Shown here: positions 1-7,570 of the stretch, piece by piece
How positions within the stretch are numbered: the first letter of the stretch is position 1
Layout: each line of letters opens with the position of its first letter
From: a virus
Length of the DNA: 23,094 nt
Direction: 5' to 3' (one strand)
Virus record (IMG/VR): IMGVR_UViG_3300038701_000686
Location: 1 to 23,094 of that record
Translations under genes and position numbers: made by a program
Notes under the pieces: generated by a model
What the model was told of the DNA's origin: nothing
The model's input: the letters and a program-made list of their open reading frames with translations, nothing else
Database searches by the model: none

Positions 1-159
1 AGTATACGTGATAAATTTAACATGCACACAGAGCTTGTAGAGGCGTTGGAAGATGTGCTTTTACAATTTGATTCATGCACGATACGACAGGATAATCTTA
101 AAACTAAAATTAGAAATTTAATCAACAAAGCAACTAAAGAGTCTGACAATGCCAAGTGA
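1..159 (+). CDS. Small phage protein, C-terminal part (5' end outside window)
   Basis: This frame is open from the first base and ends at TGA 157-159, so the gene may start upstream of the window; the first ATG inside is at 22 and would give 45 residues. The readable part (ELVEALEDVLLQFD, then IRNLINKATKE) resembles a short motif I know from many small phage early proteins, in which an ELLEAL-type helix is followed by a region ending in an I..lI.KAt segment. The role of that motif is not known. The 3' end overlaps the start of the next gene by 11 bases, which suggests translational coupling within a rightward operon. Confidence is good for coding and low for function. Confidence 0.6.
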   Translation, partial: SIRDKFNMHTELVEALEDVLLQFDSCTIRQDNLKTKIRNLINKATKESDNAK

Positions 160-490
160 TAGAGAAATAAAACTAAAGAGGGGTGGTAATATTGTTAGCA
201 AGGAAACTATATCCAGTTTTATTGAAGTTCATGAAGAAAATCACCGCCTTAGAGATAAGTTGTACAAATGTAGGTTAGCCCTCCAAGCAGCAGAGCAAGA
301 ACGCCAAGAGGAGCGGAGCGAGCCGCAAGATGGTGATATAGGGATTGATAGTGCGGAAAGATTATATAAATTTCTGTTTAACACGTGGGTTGCGCAAGGT
401 GAATCATCAGAGCCTGTTTATCCAGTTAAGATTATAGCAAGAAAAACCAATGGAGAATACCTTCCTAACCCACCTATAGAGGTGAAGTAA
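149..490 (+). CDS. Hypothetical 113-aa protein with helical/coiled-coil segment
   Basis: I do not recognise the family. The ATG at 149 overlaps the preceding gene, with a weak purine-rich AAAGAG sequence about 8 bases upstream. Residues about 18-60 are charged and helical (SKETISSFIEVHEENHRL and following), suggesting a short coiled coil. Residues about 70-113 look like a small globular tail (YPVKIIARK). There is no signal peptide, membrane segment or Cys/His cluster. The overlap with the upstream gene and the short gap to the next ATG support one rightward operon of small accessory or early phage genes. An internal start near residue 16, behind a GAGGGG sequence, would need a non-standard codon, so I kept the first ATG. 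Confidence 0.65.
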   Translation: MPSDREIKLKRGGNIVSKETISSFIEVHEENHRLRDKLYKCRLALQAAEQERQEERSEPQDGDIGIDSAERLYKFLFNTWVAQGESSEPVYPVKIIARKTNGEYLPNPPIEVK

Positions 491-492
491 TA

Positions 493-666
493 ATGAGACA
501 TAACATAAAGAAATACACGCACCGCTCAACAGGTGAAACTTGTCTGGTATGTGCGTTTGAGGGGTATTACGATAACGAAGAGTTGGCGTATATATTACCT
601 AATGGTAAAATAATAACTGAGACTAAGTTTAAAGAGTTGTTTGAAAAAACGGAGCATGAGACATGA
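493..666 (+). CDS. Hypothetical 57-aa protein
   Basis: This short ORF begins with ATG two bases after the upstream stop, behind a GAGGTG ribosome-binding site at proper distance, and ends with TGA overlapping the next ATG (ATGA). The product starts MRHNIKKYTHRSTGETC and contains two cysteines three residues apart (C17 and C20, CLVC), then an acidic region and a lysine/glutamate-rich tail. The lone CxxC is not enough to call a zinc site. The tight spacing on both sides and the good RBS are the main evidence that it is real. No function can be given. Confidence 0.65.
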   Translation: MRHNIKKYTHRSTGETCLVCAFEGYYDNEELAYILPNGKIITETKFKELFEKTEHET

Positions 667-887
667 GTATTGTACAATTTGCTACTAAGAAACCGCAAAC
701 ACCATTTATAGAGCTTGTAAATGAAGACCTTGAGCTTCTAATGGACGTCTATGAAAGCCTAGAGTGTGGCGCTCGCAGTAAAGTTTTAATGCAAGTCAAC
801 GGTATTATGGTTGAGGTTAAGGAAGATGACCTCGAAGAGTTGCATGACTTAATACTGAAAAAGTCATTTGATGAAGGGTTGATGTAG
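663..887 (+). CDS. Hypothetical acidic 74-aa protein
   Basis: The ATG at 663 overlaps the preceding stop (ATGA) and is preceded by GGAG at about 8 bases. The protein is acidic and largely helical after residue 18 (ELVNEDLELLMDVYESLE; later KEDDLEELHDLI). It has no membrane segment and no motif I recognise. It is the last gene of the rightward operon: its TAG (885-887) directly abuts the stop of the opposing leftward gene (888-890), so the two operons meet with no intergenic DNA. Small acidic proteins at this kind of position in phages are often host-takeover or anti-defence proteins, but nothing here shows that. Confidence 0.65.
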   Translation: MSIVQFATKKPQTPFIELVNEDLELLMDVYESLECGARSKVLMQVNGIMVEVKEDDLEELHDLILKKSFDEGLM

Positions 888-1013
888 CTATATCAAGGCA
901 AAGAGTAGTAAAGCTAATATTGCGCCCAAAGCTACAAAAGCAGCCCCCCTGTACATTACAGGTACTTTGGCGTGAAAATAATCTTTAAATGCTGCGTAGT
1001 ATTCTTTAAACAT
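888..1013 (-). CDS. 41-aa single-span membrane protein at end of lysis cassette
   Basis: This ORF reads from ATG at 1013 to TAG at 888. The product begins MFKEYYAAFKDYFHAK and has one strongly hydrophobic stretch at about residues 22-41 (GAAFVALGAILALLLFALI) running to the last residue. An amphipathic or basic N-terminus with a C-terminal membrane anchor would suit a small holin-like, antiholin-like or pinholin-like partner of the 3TM holin just upstream, which ends 11 bases before this start. The RBS is weak (CAGGTAAAAGC before ATG). It is the last gene of the leftward late block and abuts the opposing operon. Coding is likely from the clean hydrophobic profile and position; the lysis role is inferred from neighbours. 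Confidence 0.6.
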   Translation of the reverse strand: MFKEYYAAFKDYFHAKVPVMYRGAAFVALGAILALLLFALI

Positions 1014-1024
1014 GCTTTTACCTG

Positions 1025-1405
1025 TTATTTGGTTTTGTCCGTTACTTTCTCAGTTGTGCGCATCGCACCGTATAAGCCTAAAGCGCCTAGGAAGGCTGTT
1101 ACAGAGGCGTCTGCATACCATTCGGCTACTGGCTTGCTAAACCACACTACTGCTATTCCAAGCTGCGCTAAATTGATTCCCGACACCCAAACAAGGAACG
1201 GCCTAGCACCCGACACAAATAAGCTTTTATGCTGCGCCTGTAGTTTTATTATTTCCTCTTTTAGTAATTCTGGCTTTTGTTTTATTTTATCCAAGACAGC
1301 TTGAGCCTGTAAACGCTCTTCATCAGATGTAAATATTTTATCAAAAGCATTGCCAACTGCATCGACTGGCTCCGCTATACCTTTACTAAATAATTTAGCT
1401 AACAT
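1025..1405 (-). CDS. Phage holin, 3TM (GTA/BPP-1 type)
   Basis: The 126-aa product matches what I know of the '3TM holin, for gene-transfer release' family: a helical cytoplasmic N-terminal half (residues about 1-65, charged, KIQ/LQAQ-rich), then SGARPFLVWVSGINLAQLG with the family's conserved RP..W segment and membrane spans at about residues 68-90 and 99-115. Holins permeabilise the inner membrane at a set time so the endolysin can reach peptidoglycan. The gene follows the M15 endolysin directly and precedes a 41-aa membrane protein, forming a lysis cassette at the end of the late operon. Only two spans are obvious, so topology is unsure although the family match is good. Confidence 0.85.
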   Translation of the reverse strand: MLAKLFSKGIAEPVDAVGNAFDKIFTSDEERLQAQAVLDKIKQKPELLKEEIIKLQAQHKSLFVSGARPFLVWVSGINLAQLGIAVVWFSKPVAEWYADASVTAFLGALGLYGAMRTTEKVTDKTK

Positions 1406-1407
1406 AA

Positions 1408-1803
1408 TTAATACTCCACTATTTCAAAATGAGGACCATCAAAAAAGCCACTTTCATTCTTGTCGTCTGGACCTCCCCAAGTTCCTCCCCAACGCAATTT
1501 AATATCGTGTTTAGCTGCAATACCAAACATAACACCAGCTAGCATATAAAACCTTTCTCTATCATTCCAATCTATCGGCCAAGGTGCTATATCAACTGCT
1601 AGTGAGGGGTTTCTATTGTGCTTAGACATTGGATATTCTAGCTTACTTTTACCCTCTGCAAAGAGTTGGTTTTGTTTCTTTTCAGTCCTGTGACCTTCTA
1701 AAACCGTAAAGTCCATAACGCTAATAGCCTCGAAGCATATTAATTGCAGCTTTTGATGGCAAGTGAATAACCGCTCTTTTGATTTTTTACCGAATTTAGG
1801 CAT
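1408..1803 (-). CDS. M15-family endolysin (D-Ala/L-Ala-D-Glu type peptidase)
   Basis: The 131-aa protein carries the signature of zinc peptidase family M15 (VanY/CwlK-like, as in T5 endolysin and Ply500): GHR at 37-39, SKHNRNPSLAVDIAP at 60-74, WGGTWGG at 105-111 and DGPHFE at 122-127. The expected zinc ligands H62, D71 and H125 are all present. It cuts peptide bonds in peptidoglycan to lyse the host at the end of infection. There is no signal peptide, so release depends on the holin encoded immediately downstream. Length fits single-domain phage M15 enzymes without a cell-wall-binding domain, which is usual for Gram-negative hosts. The ATG is preceded by a GAGG sequence lying at the end of the upstream gene. 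Confidence 0.93.
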   Translation of the reverse strand: MPKFGKKSKERLFTCHQKLQLICFEAISVMDFTVLEGHRTEKKQNQLFAEGKSKLEYPMSKHNRNPSLAVDIAPWPIDWNDRERFYMLAGVMFGIAAKHDIKLRWGGTWGGPDDKNESGFFDGPHFEIVEY

Positions 1804-1805
1804 AA

Positions 1806-2162
1806 CTACCTCGCTAAATAATTAATAAGTATAACAATAGCCGCTGTAACCGCTGGCATAGCAAACATCTTTATAACGCCATCACGTCCAGCCGCCTTGT
1901 CTAGCGCTTTAAGGACATCGCCTTTAAACTCACTAAAAGACTTTTTAAAGCTAGCTATCTCAGACTCTAAACTTTTATAGTTTTCTCTGTGCTCTTTGCT
2001 ATGTCTTAAAAATTGCTCTTTCATAGCATCTCTGGTTACCAATAAATCTGTAGTTGTTTTTGTAAGAGCTATAACTTGCTCTTTAACCCACTTATTATCA
2101 GCCTCAATTGCGACTAACTGTTGCTGTATCTTAGCTATCTCAATTTCAACTTCATCAACCAC
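1806..2162 (-). CDS. Coiled-coil protein with C-terminal membrane anchor (XhlA-like)
   Basis: The 118-aa product has a long heptad-rich helical region (residues about 5-90, e.g. IEIAKIQQQLVAIEADNKWV) and a single C-terminal hydrophobic span at about 99-116 (FAMPAVTAAIVILINYLA). This layout is that of haemolysin XhlA-like lysis proteins, membrane-anchored coiled coils found next to holin and endolysin genes. It lies between the tailspike gene and the endolysin. I see no N-terminal membrane segment as an i-spanin would have and no lipobox as an o-spanin would have, so it is not a standard Rz/Rz1. A short tail-associated protein is an alternative. The family assignment is moderate, the topology clear. 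Confidence 0.7.
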   Translation of the reverse strand: MVDEVEIEIAKIQQQLVAIEADNKWVKEQVIALTKTTTDLLVTRDAMKEQFLRHSKEHRENYKSLESEIASFKKSFSEFKGDVLKALDKAAGRDGVIKMFAMPAVTAAIVILINYLAR

Positions 2163-2176
2163 TCAGCTATCCTTTA

Positions 2177-3883
2177 TTATAATAATACGTTTCCAACAGT
2201 ACCGGAGCGCAGAACTACCATTGGGCTATTTGCTACAAGGTACGAGTTATTAGAGCCGATATAACCAACGCCGCCACCGCCTACATTTCTATTTCCATTA
2301 ACTATATGATTGGAACCCCACATAGATATTCCCTCAACAGAGCTATCGAACTTGTTATTAGTTAATATATAATTATCACCACTTATTGAGCTTGTGGTAT
2401 CGTCTATAATTCTATGGCTATGGTTCTTAAAGTTATTGTTAGTTATTTCTTTGTCGCTATTTGTAATAACTGTAACGGCCTGAGCTAATAACGATGTTGT
2501 AAGTGAACTACATTCGACTTCGTTATTATGAAATTTAGAGAAATTACCACGGTTTATAGTTGTTTGTTGGTCGGTTATTTTATTGCCATCTATAATATTA
2601 AGCGCACCGTGTATAGTTCCCGTTGTTAGGGTTCGCATAGTGTTGGTTGATATCTTTGATTTAATGCTACGCCCTAACATTAGCGTGTCGCACATATTCC
2701 CAACTACTAGAGCGTTTTCTTGTTGTGCAGGTGAGCCAGACTGAGCATCGCCGATTGATAATACATCATCAACCATATTATTTGACACAATAACATCTGA
2801 GCTAAAAGCTATATACATAGCGTTAGTGTTGTTATCTGAGATATTTAACTTACTGCAATTAGTAGTGGTGCTCATGTAGGTTGCTCTTATACCCCGACCA
2901 TGCCCAAAACAAGTATTACCCTTGATACTTGAATTTTCAATTGCGCTCCCTTGCAATTGGTATTCTAACTCACCAAGGTTAGTTTCGCCAGAAGTTGCGT
3001 TATCCCAGCAAATATTATCACTAACATTAGTCTGCTTTGTGGCTTTGATTTTAAGGCCTACACGGTAATTATTATAACACTGATTGCCTATTAACGTGGA
3101 GCGTGGAGAGTAAACGTACATTCCATGTTCACCACTACCACTAACACGATTAAACGCACAAATGATATTTGTGTATTTACTGGTTAAAACGCCGCTTGCA
3201 CCCTCGGCATGGTTAACGTCATTGTCGTATATATCATTGTTTGTTATTCTGACTGTGCGCTCCGTTATTTCCCCAAACGTATTTGTGGCATGAATACCTA
3301 ATACATTATCGTGAATATGGCAGCTATCTATGGTGTGTAAATCGCCATAAGTAACAATGCCTGCACCCTCTTGATTGTATATCTCACAATTTAAAGCCGT
3401 TGCCCCATCATGCAAAGCTACACCGCCCCTGTTGTAAGGTATATCTACACCGTTTATAGGGGCTATAGTCGACTTAGTTGCGTAAGATACTACAGTTTTA
3501 TCTATTAAAGCATTTTTACCAGTGGCTTTAATTATAAAGTTAAGCGTCCTATTAGTAGTAGTAAGCTCACCACCACAAAGTATATTATCGTTTATCTGAA
3601 TAGTATTCTTTGTGTTGTCAGTAGTGTCCAATGTTATTTTGCAGCCTTGAGCTAGGAATAACGTCTTATTTATGCTGTTAAAGGTTAACGTGTCAGTGGT
3701 TCTGTACTCTCCTTCATTACCAAATATATTTACCCCAGAATCTAGCGCCGCTTGTATATTAGCAGTGTCGTCAGTAACACCATCACCTTTTGCCCCAAAA
3801 TCTTTAAAGGTTGGTATAAAGCGCTCTTCTAAATTACGCTCATGAGTAGCCGATGGTAACGTGAATGTTATTTTACTTGCCAT
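2177..3883 (-). CDS. Tailspike with right-handed beta-helix (pectate-lyase fold)
   Basis: The 568-aa protein has a short N-terminal segment, then FKDFGAKGDGVTDDTANIQAAL at about residues 26-47, the hallmark start of pectate-lyase-3 superfamily beta-helices. It continues with many short N/G/T-rich turns (NNDIYDNDV, GNTCFGHGRG, DNNTNAM) typical of parallel beta-helix coils. Such spikes bind and often degrade host surface polysaccharide. The short N-terminus implies that it attaches to the particle through another tail protein, probably one of the three adhesin genes just upstream. Catalytic residues cannot be read from the sequence alone. A weak AGGA precedes the ATG. It is the last structural gene before the lysis genes, as in many podoviruses. 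Confidence 0.85.
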   Translation of the reverse strand: MASKITFTLPSATHERNLEERFIPTFKDFGAKGDGVTDDTANIQAALDSGVNIFGNEGEYRTTDTLTFNSINKTLFLAQGCKITLDTTDNTKNTIQINDNILCGGELTTTNRTLNFIIKATGKNALIDKTVVSYATKSTIAPINGVDIPYNRGGVALHDGATALNCEIYNQEGAGIVTYGDLHTIDSCHIHDNVLGIHATNTFGEITERTVRITNNDIYDNDVNHAEGASGVLTSKYTNIICAFNRVSGSGEHGMYVYSPRSTLIGNQCYNNYRVGLKIKATKQTNVSDNICWDNATSGETNLGELEYQLQGSAIENSSIKGNTCFGHGRGIRATYMSTTTNCSKLNISDNNTNAMYIAFSSDVIVSNNMVDDVLSIGDAQSGSPAQQENALVVGNMCDTLMLGRSIKSKISTNTMRTLTTGTIHGALNIIDGNKITDQQTTINRGNFSKFHNNEVECSSLTTSLLAQAVTVITNSDKEITNNNFKNHSHRIIDDTTSSISGDNYILTNNKFDSSVEGISMWGSNHIVNGNRNVGGGGVGYIGSNNSYLVANSPMVVLRSGTVGNVLL

Positions 3884-3890
3884 AAAAATC

Positions 3891-4817
3891 CTATGCTAAA
3901 GCAATCCCCCATTTGTTAGATAGATATCTCTCAATAATTGACGACTCAGCATCTGAAAGTGAGCGGTTATATATTAGCATTTCAGGTAGATGGCCGTTTA
4001 AGAATAGAGAACTCTCATCATAAGAAAATAATGTTGCGTCATTTATATTAGAAACGTCAGCACCATTACTATTAGTCACCTCAGTGCCGCCGTTAGCTGA
4101 TATTGCAACGGTTGTTCCGCTTCTTCTTGTTTTTAATATGTTCCAGTCAGTCTCAGTAAGTCCCGTTATCCCTACACCAGCGCCAGATGGATTATTAAAG
4201 AACACCGCCTGACCAACATTAGAGGAAAACTCTAACCCGTAATCCGAACTAAAAGCCGCAGTCATGTTAATTATTCTTTGCTGTGTACTGTTGCTATTAG
4301 TCTTAGCTACCACAAACATAGTATTAGGTCCATTAGGTATAGAGTGTAAAGCAGTATTGAGCTTATAAGCATCCCCGCCATCACAACTAATAACACTGCG
4401 ACCATTTAATTGATTCGCTAATAGATCAGCTCTTTTTGTCCCAGTTGATTGCGAGTCTGTATCGTAACCATTGCCTGACTTATCAAGTATTGAAGTAATA
4501 TCCCCGATAGCCGCTGGGTTAAAGAAGTTGATATCAGCACCATCAATCCAGAACATTAAATCAGGTAGAAGGGGAGCTATTGCTGTAATTGAGTTCCAGT
4601 TATAGAACCCTAAAGATGTGGCGTACTCATTCATTAACCCATCTAAATCATCATTAGTAGAGTTTAAGGATAATTGTAACCACCTCAATAGACGTCCATT
4701 AAATTCACCAACTGGAATGCCGTATAGGTCAAATAAAGCATGCCAGTCACCATTATAATCGTTAGTAGTCCCCGTAACAGTTCTTACGCTTCCTTGTAAT
4801 TCACCTTGATTTGTCAT
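3891..4817 (-). CDS. Tail protein with LamG/concanavalin-like lectin domain
   Basis: The 308-aa product has an N-terminal region of about 75 residues (WHALFDLYGIPVGEFNGRLL and a helix after it), probably for particle attachment. It is followed by a lectin-type beta-sandwich from about residue 83: LMFWIDGADINFFNP, LDKSGNGYD, FVVAKTN, and the closing LPEMLIYNRSLSDAESSIIERYLSNKWGIAL segment. That set (WxDaaD start, DKSGNG loop, E..iYnr.Ls..E end) is typical of LamG-like (concanavalin A superfamily) domains on phage fibres and bacterial surface proteins. The likely role is glycan binding at the host surface. The start is supported by AAAGGA upstream, and the gene follows the previous one by 3 bases. 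Confidence 0.78.
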   Translation of the reverse strand: MTNQGELQGSVRTVTGTTNDYNGDWHALFDLYGIPVGEFNGRLLRWLQLSLNSTNDDLDGLMNEYATSLGFYNWNSITAIAPLLPDLMFWIDGADINFFNPAAIGDITSILDKSGNGYDTDSQSTGTKRADLLANQLNGRSVISCDGGDAYKLNTALHSIPNGPNTMFVVAKTNSNSTQQRIINMTAAFSSDYGLEFSSNVGQAVFFNNPSGAGVGITGLTETDWNILKTRRSGTTVAISANGGTEVTNSNGADVSNINDATLFSYDESSLFLNGHLPEMLIYNRSLSDAESSIIERYLSNKWGIALA

Positions 4818-4820
4818 TTT

Positions 4821-6362
4821 TTATGTCCTTTGATACTCATTTAAACTAAAGCGCAATGTTATTACTGTATTATTGGCATCTGTATCAGCAACAAAATATA
4901 ACACATCTGCTGCGTTAAGTCTAAAGTTAACGGGGTCAATTAGAGTCACAGTATTCTCGGACTGTGTATCTATAATATGCCTATAAATCTCGAAAGTTGT
5001 TTCTACACCTCTATTAAAAACGTAACCCTTAACTGTAACCTTGGGATTTGAACCTGATAATTTATTTACGTTGAATGTTAAGAATTTAGCCGCTGCATTG
5101 TGATTGCTTCCAACATGGAATATAGCTTGCTGAGTTACAGAGCCTTGCGCAGGAACAATAGCCATAGTATTACCACTTGTAGTATGGGTAATTGTAATAT
5201 CTGAGTTGTTATAATTGCTTGAACCGCTTGCACTTACCGCTATACGGTTAATACCTAAGCCACTAAAAGACGTTGTATCTGTGCCATCGGTACCTAAGTT
5301 GTGAACTGCAATAGCGGGCAGGCCGTCCGAGTCAATATAATAGAATGTTAATTGAGTTGCCCCGTTCGTGCCACTTCCGTCAGTTGACCCTCCTGCAGTG
5401 CCATCATAAGCAATATCAAATGTTTCCGCGCTCAAAGGGATTGTGTAGTTACCCGAAGCCGCCCAAATTGTTTGCTCTCCGCCCGCTGACGTCAGCGTTT
5501 CTCTATATCCAAATTTATTCCAAGGTGTAACTCCCACTCTACGCCCTATGGTAACCTCATCTTGAAAATTGCTAGGCCTAACAGTTAACGCGTCAGCATC
5601 TAAACTTAAATTTAAATTTTGCGGAGCATTACCAGCTCTAAATATACCATACTGAGTTTGCAAACTAAATGTAGTAGTTGTTAAGGAATCAGTAGTTACC
5701 ACCACTCTAAAATATCTAGCGCCTTTTACTGACGTAGTAAACTCATTTATAGAAGCTGTAGTCAGCTTGGTTAATGTAGAATGAATCGTAGAACCATCAT
5801 TTGAGAATTGAAGCTTTAGCTCGCAAATCTGATCTGCGTACAAGTTAATCATAACATCAGGCTGGAAGTTTTGTTCCCATGCACCTGTAAATGTGTAAGA
5901 ATTGCCAGTGGATAAATTAATTGTTGAGCTATTAACTGTTGACACTTGACACACCGCCAAAGAGCGATTAACAGCTGCTGGGGTAGAATCTGATACTCCC
6001 GTGTTTATTGGCGCTACTGTTAATTTATCGGAACTGCCGTACGTTGTTTTAATTTCTAAATTAACGCCTGACAACTCACTACCCGTGTTATTTGTCAGAA
6101 TAAAACGCATAAAACGCTGCCTTACTGGAAAGCTGCCGTTAAAAAACATTCCATCATAAGTAAAGCTATTGCTTAAGGCCGAGTCTTCATTAATCGCTTT
6201 TGATTGAGTTTCTAATGTTAATCCAGTGGCAGATGATATAAAACTAACCTGATACTTATCAGCGGTTGCCATATCAATAAAACCCGTGTCAATAGCCGCA
6301 CCGTTGGCCAACGTCTCCGTTTGGCTAAACTCACTATTTGCTAATCCAGGTTTTTCACTCAT
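4821..6362 (-). CDS. Beta-rich tail/adhesin protein, 513 aa, family not recognised
   Basis: The product is rich in T, S, N and G with alternating hydrophobic residues throughout and is almost certainly all-beta. It has no membrane segment, signal peptide or catalytic motif that I can see. Segments such as KYQVSFISSATGLTLETQSK, MRFILTNNTGSELSGVNLEIK and later ARYFRVVVTT look like repeated jelly-roll or Ig-like sandwich strands: at least two similar units lie in the first 240 residues, then a different C-terminal part with NNAAAKFLTFNVNKLSG-like strands. Position between the collar-type fibre and the LamG protein makes it a fibre, baseplate-like adaptor or receptor-binding component. The ATG follows the upstream stop immediately and has a GAGGG RBS. 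Confidence 0.65.
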   Translation of the reverse strand: MSEKPGLANSEFSQTETLANGAAIDTGFIDMATADKYQVSFISSATGLTLETQSKAINEDSALSNSFTYDGMFFNGSFPVRQRFMRFILTNNTGSELSGVNLEIKTTYGSSDKLTVAPINTGVSDSTPAAVNRSLAVCQVSTVNSSTINLSTGNSYTFTGAWEQNFQPDVMINLYADQICELKLQFSNDGSTIHSTLTKLTTASINEFTTSVKGARYFRVVVTTDSLTTTTFSLQTQYGIFRAGNAPQNLNLSLDADALTVRPSNFQDEVTIGRRVGVTPWNKFGYRETLTSAGGEQTIWAASGNYTIPLSAETFDIAYDGTAGGSTDGSGTNGATQLTFYYIDSDGLPAIAVHNLGTDGTDTTSFSGLGINRIAVSASGSSNYNNSDITITHTTSGNTMAIVPAQGSVTQQAIFHVGSNHNAAAKFLTFNVNKLSGSNPKVTVKGYVFNRGVETTFEIYRHIIDTQSENTVTLIDPVNFRLNAADVLYFVADTDANNTVITLRFSLNEYQRT

Positions 6363-7478
6363 TTATGCCCTCAAATACCAATAAAGACCAATTGACTTCT
6401 GAACAACGCTGGTTGGTGAGCCTGTAAATGTTGAACCAGGGTGTGTGTGGCCGCCACCTGAGCCAGTGGAGCCAGTGGCATTAGCTGTCGCGTTTCCGCT
6501 AACACCATCGAAAATCGGAAAATTATTACCCCCATTAAGGGAAGCTCCCCCTGCACGAGTATATGGATGCGTATGCGCTGGTATTTCTGCCGTTGTCAAC
6601 GTATGAGAGCCTGTTGTCCCATTCGTACCAGCTGCTGCAACCGTGGTCGCGCCCGCAGTATCACCAACTGTAGTAATTGAGCCTGCACTTGAAACTCCCA
6701 TAACAACCCTATCTTGAAAGTCTGGGGTTGTGATTGCCTTGTCTGCATCCCAATCATCTTGCGCACTTGCACCACGACCACCTGCAACAGCGGCCTGCCC
6801 GTCTGCAAAATTATTCCATAAGTATTTATAGTGCAATTCGTATTGGGTGCCTGTAATATCACCATTAGTTGTTTTGGAAACCGTTTGACTATCAAGTGGT
6901 ATCTCATCTGTGTTAGCACTAGAATGAGCGCCACTGACTATTACTGGTAAAGCTGTAGGGTTTATTACCTGGAAGTTAGTGCCATCGTATATAATGGTAT
7001 ATAAACGGCCAGCTACTAATTCCCCACCTTCTAGCGCAACGCCGCCATTCTTAACAATAGTTTGTGCACCAACAGCGTTAAAGTTAATTGTTGAAGCTCC
7101 TGTATTTGTAGCGTTAATATTCACTAAGAATCTCTGCCCTGCTGCATAAGCGGTTATAGAAGGAGACAACCCAGCAACGTAAGTGTTCGCGCTGCCTGTT
7201 GTAGTGATATATATACCACCACCATCTTGAAACTGTCCCATAGCTAAATATTGGTTTCTAGCTGTTGCATTGCCGACGCTCGTGTGAACATTATTGCCCA
7301 TAGGTAAGTCACCGCTAGCAGCATTCTGACCATCTTTAGTAATACAGTTATTAATACCATTAGTAAAATCGATGTCATTCGCATCGTGCCTACTAGCTAG
7401 TATTTTAATTCCATTTGCAGCATCAGCTACCCAAGAGTGGGTTTTTGAAAATACTCCACTGCCATTCCATCCTGCCAT
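6363..7478 (-). CDS. Tail fibre with phage collar-type C-terminus
   Basis: The 371-aa protein starts with a pattern I know from podovirus fibre proteins: GWNGSGVFSK, W.AD..NGIKI.ASRHDANDIDFTNGINNCITKDGQN. This is followed by a beta repeat region (residues about 55-175, including NATNTGASTINFNAVGAQTI and LVAGRLYTIIYDGTNFQV). The C-terminus has LTTAEIPAHTHPYT and GGGHTHPG, His-rich motifs like those of tail-collar / microcystin-dependent proteins, ending in GLYWYLRA. It probably links the tail hub to the other adhesins or binds the receptor itself. The start overlaps the stop of a 30-aa membrane ORF by one base (TAATG). I see no reverse transcriptase or template repeat nearby, so no sign of diversity-generating retroelement targeting. 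Confidence 0.82.
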   Translation of the reverse strand: MAGWNGSGVFSKTHSWVADAANGIKILASRHDANDIDFTNGINNCITKDGQNAASGDLPMGNNVHTSVGNATARNQYLAMGQFQDGGGIYITTTGSANTYVAGLSPSITAYAAGQRFLVNINATNTGASTINFNAVGAQTIVKNGGVALEGGELVAGRLYTIIYDGTNFQVINPTALPVIVSGAHSSANTDEIPLDSQTVSKTTNGDITGTQYELHYKYLWNNFADGQAAVAGGRGASAQDDWDADKAITTPDFQDRVVMGVSSAGSITTVGDTAGATTVAAAGTNGTTGSHTLTTAEIPAHTHPYTRAGGASLNGGNNFPIFDGVSGNATANATGSTGSGGGHTHPGSTFTGSPTSVVQKSIGLYWYLRA

Positions 7479-7570
7479 TAGTCAATGCTCCATTTTGCGT
7501 TTTTCTCTTGTTTAGGCTCTATTAAAGCCATTACAATAATAAATAATAATACACCTAGAATAAAACTCAT
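7478..7570 (-). CDS. 30-aa single-span membrane microprotein
   Basis: This small ORF lies exactly between the 659-aa ejection-type gene and the tail fibre gene. Its ATG overlaps the upstream TGA (ATGA) and its TAA overlaps the downstream ATG (TAATG), so all three are translationally coupled. The product begins MSFILGVLLFIIVMALIEPK and then has a charged tail (KQEKNAKW). A hydrophobic N-terminal span (residues about 2-17) with a basic tail suggests an inner-membrane microprotein. GGGGGAGATGA upstream is a good RBS. Double coupling and the clean profile argue that it is translated; function is unknown. It could act in lysis timing, superinfection exclusion or assembly, but nothing in the sequence chooses between these. 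Confidence 0.6.
   Translation of the reverse strand: MSFILGVLLFIIVMALIEPKQEKNAKWSID

Noticed and set aside
972-1304. 110-codon plus-strand frame opposite the holin
   Set aside because: The hydrophobic start is a shadow of the holin gene; the holin has family motifs and fits the lysis order, while this frame has none.
6363-7478. Diversity-generating retroelement target in the tail fibre, as in BPP-1
   Set aside because: No reverse transcriptase, no template/variable repeat pair and no C-type lectin fold signature are visible in the window.
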